From: an uncultured Prevotella sp.
GTDB lineage: Bacteria; Bacteroidota; Bacteroidia; Bacteroidales; Bacteroidaceae
Length of the DNA stretch: 7,150 nt
Direction of reading: 5' to 3'
NCBI GenBank assembly: GCA_934183135.1
Contig: CAKPRX010000100.1
Location: 1-7,150 of the forward strand
Shown: piece by piece, positions 1 through 4,085 of the stretch
Layout: each line of letters starts with the position of its first letter
Numbering within the stretch: position 1 is the first letter of the stretch
The notes under the pieces: model-generated
The model's input: only the letters and a program-made list of their open reading frames with translations
Told to the model about the DNA's origin: nothing
Databases searched by the model: none
Made by a program: the position numbers and the translations under genes

Positions 1-177
1 ATTGTCGTGGATGATGCGGGGTATAATCTCCTTTCCCACGCCACTCTCGCCGACGATGAGTACCGACAGGTCGGTAGGTGCCACCTGCAGGGCGATGTCT
101 AATGCGTGGTTCAAACCGTCACAATTACCGACGATATTATACCGCTGCTTTATTTTTTGTAGTTCTGACGTGTTCAT
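1..177 (-). CDS. Sigma-54-dependent AAA+ transcriptional regulator, N-terminal part (cut by window edge)
   Basis: The frame opens at ATG 177 and runs off the left edge after 59 residues. The visible protein begins MNTSELQKIKQRYNIVGNCD, enters the sigma-54 interaction (AAA+) domain almost at once, and carries a perfect Walker A, GESGVGKE, at residues 43-50, followed by IIPRIIH. Proteins of this family hydrolyse ATP to remodel RNA polymerase bound to sigma-54. This one has no N-terminal receiver or GAF domain, because the AAA+ domain starts within about 15 residues, so control is probably by abundance or by a partner rather than by a sensor domain in cis. The central GAFTGA loop and the C-terminal Fis-type DNA-binding domain, expected by homology, lie outside the window. 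It is preceded by its own promoter only 7 bases upstream, so the transcript is likely leaderless or nearly so. Identity as a sigma-54 activator is by family resemblance; the target genes are unknown. Confidence 0.87.
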   Translation of the reverse strand, partial: MNTSELQKIKQRYNIVGNCDGLNHALDIALQVAPTDLSVLIVGESGVGKEIIPRIIHDN

Positions 178-184
178 TGGACGA

Positions 185-233
185 CAAAAGTACACATTTT
201 ATTCCATATAATCAGCAAATCTGCCGTTTTTTT
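185..233 (-). promoter_or_regulatory. Promoter of the sigma-54 regulator gene
   Basis: On the minus strand a perfect Bacteroidetes -7 box TACTTTTG (192-185) ends 7 bases before the ATG at 177. A TTTG that could be a -33 box (219-216) is 23 bp upstream of it, longer than the usual spacing of about 19-21. Further up lies AAAAAAACGGCA (233-222), separated by 29 bp from the -7 box; the same element at the same spacing occurs in front of the ABC operon. Transcription would start at or within a few bases of the start codon. Box assignment is by motif only. Confidence 0.65.
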
Positions 234-251
234 ATGTCTGCCCACATGCTT

Positions 252-275
252 AGCAGCCTTATTAAAGGCTCTGCT
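252..275. other. Stem-loop enclosing the endonuclease stop codon
   Basis: AGCAGCCTT (252-260) pairs with AAGGCTCTGCT (265-275) with a 2-base bulge, leaving a 4-base loop that contains most of the TAA stop (264-262) of the endonuclease gene. On the minus strand there is no T-run after the stem, so it is not a classical intrinsic terminator. It could act as a 3'-end stabiliser or a weak terminator for the operon ending here. Confidence 0.35.
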
Positions 276-1104
276 GCCAGTCGGCGAGACGGGCCGTGCG
301 CTCTACCTGGTCCTCAACATCATCGGGCAATGAGGCAAAGAAGTCAATGCCCGTGATGCGTTCTACCTCGTCGATACTGTTAACATACTCAGCCTGAGGA
401 TGGCGCCCACGCTCGTTGCGGTAGATGAAGCCGATACCGCGGGGTGTGCCGCTAAGGCAGACGATGACCTTGAAGAATGCCTCGGGAACGGTAACACGGT
501 GCTGGCCGATACGGCGATGGCGCTGACGGGTCAAGATGGGGCCGCATACGATGTAGAGGTCGCCCCACTGGCGGGCCCAACTACGGCACTGTTCCTCCAG
601 GATGCGCCAGTCGCCGTCGTTGAGTGCATGGAGCTGCGGACAGATATTGGTCAGCAGGAAGCAGTCGCGCTGGGCCTCCTGGCTCCAACGGTTATCGGCC
701 GAGGGACACATGTGGCCCCGGTCATAGCCCGACCGCTGATAGTCGTAGGTATCGGCGCGGGGCTCGGGTACCTCGTCATCAGCACTAAAGGCAATGCCCT
801 TGCGCTTGTAAGGGCCCTCGGTGTGGGCCGCGGTAAGATGCCAGGCCACCCAGTTGGGCAGCCGAGTGTCCTTGTTGTACGATACCGTGTAGCCCGTCCT
901 CTCCAGTATCTGCTCAGGACGGTCTGCCAGTGCGGCAGGCAGTGGCATGGTGTCGACCGTAGTTTTCTGCCGGTCGTCGGCCTGTTTCTCCGTACTAACC
1001 GACTGGGCGGCGCCCCACCGGGACACCAGCGGCTTGACGTTCTTAGGCAGATTACAGGCTGCGAGCGTCAGCGACAGGCACAGGACATATAGGAGGTTTC
1101 TCAT
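262..1104 (-). CDS. Lipoprotein DNA/RNA non-specific endonuclease (Serratia nuclease / NUC1 family)
   Basis: This 280-residue protein is a metal-dependent nuclease of the Endonuclease_NS family, which cuts single- and double-stranded DNA and RNA. The N-terminus is a lipoprotein signal with lipobox L14-A-A-C17, so the mature enzyme should be lipid-anchored outside the inner membrane. The residues after Cys17 (NLPK) lack the acidic surface-export signal of Bacteroidetes, which favours the periplasmic face. The active site is intact: D128-R129-G130-H131 with catalytic His131, then TNICPQ, and the metal ligand Asn162 in LNDGDW with Glu170 eight residues on, the spacing known from Serratia nuclease (N119/E127). 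Length fits the family. Its ATG at 1104 overlaps the stop of the upstream permease gene in an ATGA, which fixes the start and implies coupled translation. The likely role is breakdown of extracellular or periplasmic nucleic acid. I see no immunity protein or secretion domain to suggest a toxin. Confidence 0.94.
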   Translation of the reverse strand: MRNLLYVLCLSLTLAACNLPKNVKPLVSRWGAAQSVSTEKQADDRQKTTVDTMPLPAALADRPEQILERTGYTVSYNKDTRLPNWVAWHLTAAHTEGPYKRKGIAFSADDEVPEPRADTYDYQRSGYDRGHMCPSADNRWSQEAQRDCFLLTNICPQLHALNDGDWRILEEQCRSWARQWGDLYIVCGPILTRQRHRRIGQHRVTVPEAFFKVIVCLSGTPRGIGFIYRNERGRHPQAEYVNSIDEVERITGIDFFASLPDDVEDQVERTARLADWQQSL

Positions 1105-1886
1105 GCGTCTATCTGTATATTGTCATATTGGTCAAAGGCATAGCGGCGGGCCAATACCAGCGTGAGTATCAGCGACAGTACCGACACGGCGACGGTCAGT
1201 CCGACGAGTAGCAGCTGCGCCAGCAGGGCCGTGGCCACGGGCAGTCCGCAGAACACCATGACCCACATGGTAACCGGTGCTGTACCGATGGCTAAGATGC
1301 CCATCCGCGTAAGTCCTGGCATGACAGCCCGCTTGAGCGAGCGACGGGTAAAGTAGCCGATGGCCTCGGCCCGTGTGGCCCCATTGCCTATGAGGTAGAA
1401 GTAGAGGCGGGCATGGTGGCGCAGACCGTCGTAGTAAGCCCCCAGTGCCTTGGTGTTAGCGTCTGACACGGCTCCGGCCACCAGCCCCATGGTGGGCAGA
1501 AAGTAGCGGGCATCGAGCGGGGTGCCTACCCCCAGCACCAGGAACACGAAGTAGAGTCCCAAAGGCACCGCTGTAAGCAACAGGCCCAAGGCTACGGGCA
1601 CCACGAAGCGGGGGTGCCTGATACGCGAGCGGGCCACCATAGCAGCAGCCGTAACAGCCACCATGATTATCGCGCAGAGCAGCGTAAAGGCTATGTTAGA
1701 CAACCACAGCGCCGCCTGGGTGAGCAGGGCCGCTGCACCCAGGGCCCCTACCATGCGGCCTACGGCCTTGAGCGCCTTGCGCCACACATCTACCTGGAGC
1801 AAGTACAGCGTATAGATGGGTATCACGAAGAGTAGCAGTCCCAGTACGACACTGCCAAATGTCATGTTTATCGTCGTAGTCATCAT
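1101..1886 (-). CDS. FetB/UPF0014-like ABC transporter permease
   Basis: This 261-residue integral membrane protein resembles the FetB (YbbM, UPF0014) family, whose Escherichia coli member forms the FetAB iron exporter. Hydrophobic segments lie at about residues 11-31, 43-62, 64-84, 94-118, 195-214 and 218-246, and the length matches E. coli FetB closely. Family-like features are D125-A-RYFLP (127-131) followed by a small-residue stretch; a cytoplasmic segment with L149-period charged residues; G167-NGATRAEAI (to 176), the likely coupling region; and P190-GLTRMGILAIG leading into the last helices. The canonical FetB segment after this (LPGMMTGQIL type) is here APVTMWVMVFCG, so the substrate path may differ from the iron exporter. 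The gene starts ATGATG at 1886/1883, overlapping the stop of the ATPase-like gene by ATGA, and its own stop overlaps the endonuclease start. The family call is by pattern; the substrate is not established. Confidence 0.78.
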   Translation of the reverse strand: MMTTTINMTFGSVVLGLLLFVIPIYTLYLLQVDVWRKALKAVGRMVGALGAAALLTQAALWLSNIAFTLLCAIIMVAVTAAAMVARSRIRHPRFVVPVALGLLLTAVPLGLYFVFLVLGVGTPLDARYFLPTMGLVAGAVSDANTKALGAYYDGLRHHARLYFYLIGNGATRAEAIGYFTRRSLKRAVMPGLTRMGILAIGTAPVTMWVMVFCGLPVATALLAQLLLVGLTVAVSVLSLILTLVLARRYAFDQYDNIQIDA

Positions 1887-2500
1887 TGTTGTGATGGATG
1901 GTCTAAGTCTATGTATTTGTCGTAGTGCGCAGCCTCGGCCTTAGTGGCACAGGTGGCCACCACGCTGGTACCCTCGGCCGCCAGGGAGCGCAGGTAGGCT
2001 GCCACAGCCGACGCATCTATCTCCTCGGCCAGTACCACCGACTTGCGGAGCCACTTGGCCACGGCCAGCATCATCAGCCTCAGCGTGCCGGGAGCCACGT
2101 CGGCCAGAGGCTGCTCATAGCAGTCGTCGGCTATGCCCGCGCGGCGCCACTCATCGGCCAGGGCATCCATGTCGCCCGCATTGGGCCGGTTGGCCTTCAG
2201 CCGAGCCGTGGCCCTCACCATGTCGTGTACCGTCTGATAAGGCAGAGCCACATCGGCCGGCACATAGGCCATCTGGCGGCGAAAATAAGGGGCCGAGGCT
2301 GGCGTAACCAGTTCGCCACCTATCGTAAGGTAGCCTCCGGCGACAGGCCGCAGCCCCATGATGGTCTCGACCACGGCATGGCGACAGGCCGCGGTAGCCC
2401 CGTGTACGAGCAGCGACTCGCCCTCGTCGAGTATGGCCGACAGGGGGGCGGTAACAGCCGTTCCGGCTATGCTGATGCGTACTTTGTTCAGTTCTATCAT
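1883..2500 (-). CDS. ABC ATPase-fold protein with degenerate catalytic motifs (FetA-like position)
   Basis: This 205-residue soluble protein has the layout of an ABC nucleotide-binding domain: MIELNKVRIS and an early strand-rich region, MGLRPVAGGYLTIGGEL (48-64), then FRRQMAYVPADVALPYQTVHDMVR (73-96), then signature, Walker B and switch regions in the normal order. Yet every functional motif is altered. The Walker A site reads G34-ATAACRH41, with no GK[S/T]. The Q-loop reads YVPAD, with no Gln. The signature reads V135-APGT139 instead of LSGGQ. Walker B reads VVLAEE (155-160), with Glu for the Asp but the catalytic Glu160 kept. The switch region VATCAT (181-186) has no His. The reading frame is clean over its full length and tightly coupled to the permease gene, so it looks like a maintained protein, not a decaying one. 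It may bind the permease without hydrolysing ATP, or work with another ATPase. It is the first gene of the operon, 20 bases after a -7 box. Confidence 0.8.
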   Translation of the reverse strand: MIELNKVRISIAGTAVTAPLSAILDEGESLLVHGATAACRHAVVETIMGLRPVAGGYLTIGGELVTPASAPYFRRQMAYVPADVALPYQTVHDMVRATARLKANRPNAGDMDALADEWRRAGIADDCYEQPLADVAPGTLRLMMLAVAKWLRKSVVLAEEIDASAVAAYLRSLAAEGTSVVATCATKAEAAHYDKYIDLDHPSQQ

Positions 2501-2520
2501 ATTCAGCCCGTTTCTTTCTG

Positions 2521-2569
2521 CAAAAGTACAAATAAAACTGATAACCGCCCCGCCATTTGCCGTTTTTTT
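2521..2569 (-). promoter_or_regulatory. Promoter of the ABC-like/endonuclease operon
   Basis: The minus strand carries a perfect -7 box TACTTTTG (2528-2521) ending 20 bases before the ATG at 2500, giving a short leader of about 10-15 bases. No TTTG is found at the -33 position; the region is G-rich there. Instead AAAAAAACGGCA (2569-2558) lies 29 bp upstream of the box, identical in sequence and spacing to the promoter at 185-233. The A-run may act like an UP element. Confidence 0.65.
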
Positions 2570-2714
2570 GACAGCGGCCGAGGCGACTTTTCGCCCCGCC
2601 GCATACCTCTTTATAAGATAAGGAGGAGGCGCCGCGCCCGCTACCCTGCCCTTCCAGGCTATTTCCAGAGGTGCCTCTGCCCTTCACACGCAGCCCTCAG
2701 AAAGATAACGAGTA

Positions 2715-2757
2715 GGGAAATTCCCCCTACACTTTAGGGGAAAACCCTTGCGGGGGT
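2715..2757 (+). promoter_or_regulatory. Nested G/C-run palindromes, candidate operator
   Basis: Three overlapping symmetries sit directly upstream of the -33 region of the next gene: GGGAA-A-TTCCC (2715-2725), CCCCTA-N5-TAGGGG (2724-2740), and ACCC-N6-GGGT (2744-2757). G-runs and C-runs alternate about every ten bases, so arms can pair in several ways. The position just upstream of a promoter fits an activator site. No regulator is identified, and the role is inferred from symmetry and position. Confidence 0.4.
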
Positions 2758-2787
2758 CATAAAATATCTGTTCCTTTGCAACAGATA
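2747..2787 (+). promoter_or_regulatory. Promoter of the FG-repeat protein gene with a -7 box inside an inverted repeat
   Basis: A CTTG at 2747-2750 and TTCCTTTG at 2771-2778 match the -33 TTTG and -7 TAnnTTTG boxes with one mismatch each, 20 bp apart. The -7 box lies within a perfect 8-bp inverted repeat, TATCTGTT (2765-2772) and AACAGATA (2780-2787), with a 7-base centre. The leader from about 2785 to the ATG at 2814 is A/T-rich and has no Shine-Dalgarno sequence, as is normal for Bacteroidetes. Confidence 0.5.
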
Positions 2788-2813
2788 AAATAACCATTTA
2801 AAGACTTACGATT

Positions 2814-3857
2814 ATGAAGAAGTTTATAGTAGCCCTGATGGCAATGATGACGATAACCATATCGGCTCATGCAATGAGTTATGCACAGGCACGCGAGCAG
2901 GCTCTCTTCCTGACTGACAAGATGGCTTACGAGCTCAACCTGAACGATGCCCAGTACGAGGCAGCCTACGAGATAAACCTGGACTACCTGATGGGCATCA
3001 ACGATTACGACGACCTGTACGGCGTGTACTGGCGCCGCCGCAACATGGACCTCAGCTACATCCTGTTAGACTGGCAGTACCGGGCTTACTGCGCCGCCAG
3101 CTACTTCTATCGCCCTCTCTACTGGGACGGTGGTTTCTGGCACTTCGGTGTATATGCCCGCTATCCGCACCGCGACTACTTCTACTTTGGCCGTCCGGCC
3201 TTCGTGGCTGTTTACCGGGGTGGGCACAGTTGGCACAACAACGGTAACCGCAGCTGGTACCGCGGACGCGACTTCGGCGGACGCCGCCCAGACGGCCCTA
3301 ACCGCAACATGGGTATGCGCGACCGCTTTGACCGGGGCGACTTCGGCCGTGGCACACGCGAGTTTGGCGGGCGCACCAGTCAGCCTAACCGCAACATGAA
3401 TGTGCGGGGCAACGAGGCCAACCGCTCTTTCGGCGGGCGCGTCAACCAGCCTAACAACGTGGGCACACGCGACAACAGCAACAGCAACCGCTCCTTTGGC
3501 GGACGTGTCAACCAGCAGCCTGCCAATGTCAATACCCCATCCAACACGGGCAGCAACCGCTCCTTTGGCAGCCGTGCCAACAGCGACCTGCGCAGCTCTA
3601 CCCGCACCACGGTAGAACGTCGGAGCAGCGAGAGCAGCACGTCCTCGTTCGGCGGACGCTCTAACAACACCCCCAGCCGTACCTTCAGCCCCAGTCCCTC
3701 CTCCTCGCCCTCGCGCTCTTCAGGCAGCTCGTTCGGCGGTCGTTCTGGTGGCAGTTCGTTCGGCAGCGGCCGCTCCTCTGGCGGCTCGTTCGGTGGTGGT
3801 CACTCGACTGGCAGCTCACGCTCTGGTGGTGGCTCGTTTGGCGGCGGCCATCGATGA
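2814..3857 (+). CDS. Secreted protein with helical N-terminal domain and disordered FGGR-repeat tail
   Basis: I do not recognise this 347-residue protein by name. Residues 1-20 form a signal peptide ending AHA, with no lipobox. Residues 21-95 are probably helical: LTDKMAYELNLNDAQYEAAY, then a Trp/Arg-rich stretch and DLSYILLDWQ. This pattern recalls the LTxxQ helical repeats of Spy/CpxP-like periplasmic proteins, which is inference only. Residues 96-140 are very rich in Tyr, Phe, Trp and His. From about 150 to the end the chain is Gly/Ser/Arg/Asn-rich with FGGR or FGxG units at 154, 177, 184, 206, 228, 251, 279, 307, 316, 326 and 342. The units at 184, 206, 228 and 251 are spaced 22, 22 and 23 residues and share NRS before and NQP-like residues after. 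Such a tail is almost certainly disordered. The ATG at 2814 is fixed by the signal peptide. It lies alone between divergent and convergent neighbours. Confidence 0.85.
   Translation: MKKFIVALMAMMTITISAHAMSYAQAREQALFLTDKMAYELNLNDAQYEAAYEINLDYLMGINDYDDLYGVYWRRRNMDLSYILLDWQYRAYCAASYFYRPLYWDGGFWHFGVYARYPHRDYFYFGRPAFVAVYRGGHSWHNNGNRSWYRGRDFGGRRPDGPNRNMGMRDRFDRGDFGRGTREFGGRTSQPNRNMNVRGNEANRSFGGRVNQPNNVGTRDNSNSNRSFGGRVNQQPANVNTPSNTGSNRSFGSRANSDLRSSTRTTVERRSSESSTSSFGGRSNNTPSRTFSPSPSSSPSRSSGSSFGGRSGGSSFGSGRSSGGSFGGGHSTGSSRSGGGSFGGGHR
3363..3566 (+). repeat. Coding tandem repeat, period about 66 bp (FGGR units)
   Basis: Units beginning at the FGGR codons 3363, 3429, 3495 and 3564 repeat every 66, 66 and 69 bases within the gene. 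The best conserved parts are the bases encoding NRSFGGRVNQ, nearly the same in the second and third units; the intervening parts have diverged. The repeat suggests growth of the tail by slippage or unequal exchange. Confidence 0.6.
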
Positions 3858-3864
3858 CTGAGAG

Positions 3865-3882
3865 GCGAAAAGCCCTTTTTGC
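3865..3882 (+). terminator. Weak terminator-like hairpin after the FG-repeat gene
   Basis: GCGAAAA (3865-3871) can pair with TTTTTGC (3876-3882), one G-T pair included, around a GCCC loop; a shorter GGC/GCC stem followed by TTTTT is the alternative. It begins 8 bases after the TGA stop at 3857. The stem is weak, so termination here may be partial. Confidence 0.35.
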
Positions 3883-3935
3883 TTATCAGCTCCGAGTTCG
3901 GTTAATGCAACCATAATGAGTGTTATTAATATAGT

Positions 3936-3971
3936 AAGGGGACATTCCTGAATGGCCAGGAGTGCCCCCTT
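3936..3971. terminator. Strong 15-bp stem-loop, probable transcription terminator
   Basis: AAGGGGACATTCCTG (3936-3950) pairs with CAGGAGTGCCCCCTT (3957-3971) with one A-C mismatch and one G-T pair, around a 6-base loop. On the plus strand only three T follow the C-run and on the minus strand CCCCTTACTATATT follows, so it could serve either convergent transcript. It is the longest stem in the region. Confidence 0.5.
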
Positions 3972-3999
3972 TACCATGTCGGTCTGTACCGTAAACAAG

Positions 4000-4045
4000 A
4001 GGATGTTGCCTGCCACTCTGTCGGCGAGTTGACTGGCAACATCCT
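4000..4045. repeat. Perfect 11-bp inverted repeat with structured 24-base loop
   Basis: AGGATGTTGCC (4000-4010) and GGCAACATCCT (4035-4045) are exact reverse complements. Inside the loop ACTC (4015-4018) can pair with GAGT (4026-4029), making a two-tier hairpin. On the minus strand it is followed by CTTGTTT, so it could be the 3' end of the GH28 operon transcript. It has no long T-run. Confidence 0.6.
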
Positions 4046-4058
4046 GCATGTCAGCTAT

Positions 4059-4073
4059 GTTCCTTGGGGGAAC
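4059..4073. other. Small hairpin just after the GH28 stop codon
   Basis: GTTCC (4059-4063) and GGAAC (4069-4073) form a perfect 5-bp stem around TTGGG, 12 bases downstream of the TAA stop (4088-4086) of the GH28 gene on the minus strand. It may fold together with the longer hairpin at 4000-4045. Confidence 0.35.
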
Positions 4074-4085
4074 GCTGTAGTGTGT

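Larger units (their letters stand above)
2501..2813. other. Divergent intergenic region with two promoters and several palindromes
   Basis: This 313-bp non-coding stretch separates the minus-strand ABC operon from the plus-strand FG-repeat gene. It holds a promoter for each side, described separately. Between them are a 5-bp hairpin GGCGA/TCGCC (2582-2595), a 14-bp inverted repeat CAGAGG-TG-CCTCTG (2666-2679), and the G/C-run palindromes just before the plus-strand promoter. I find no convincing reading frame in it. Confidence 0.7.
3858..4085. other. Convergent intergenic region rich in stem-loops
   Basis: The 228 bp between the end of the FG-repeat gene and the end of the last GH28 gene contain four foldable elements, listed separately. 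A minus-strand open frame (4049-3816, 77 codons) crosses it. The codons are less GC-biased than those of the neighbours and the frame runs into the antisense of the FG-repeat gene, so I do not call it a gene. Confidence 0.6.

Noticed and set aside
262..1104. The endonuclease as an interbacterial toxin or defence effector
   Set aside because: It is a plain lipoprotein with a single nuclease domain. There is no toxin-delivery domain and no adjacent small immunity gene; both neighbours have other identities.
2582..2679. Hairpin GGCGA/TCGCC (2582-2595) and inverted repeat CAGAGG-TG-CCTCTG (2666-2679) as regulatory sites
   Set aside because: Both are short, lie far from either -7 box, and are of a size expected by chance in GC-rich DNA. 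They are noted in the intergenic entry only.
3363..3566. The regularly spaced repeats as a CRISPR array
   Set aside because: The units are in frame, differ in sequence, and encode FGGR peptides within a continuous gene; there are no identical direct repeats with unrelated spacers.
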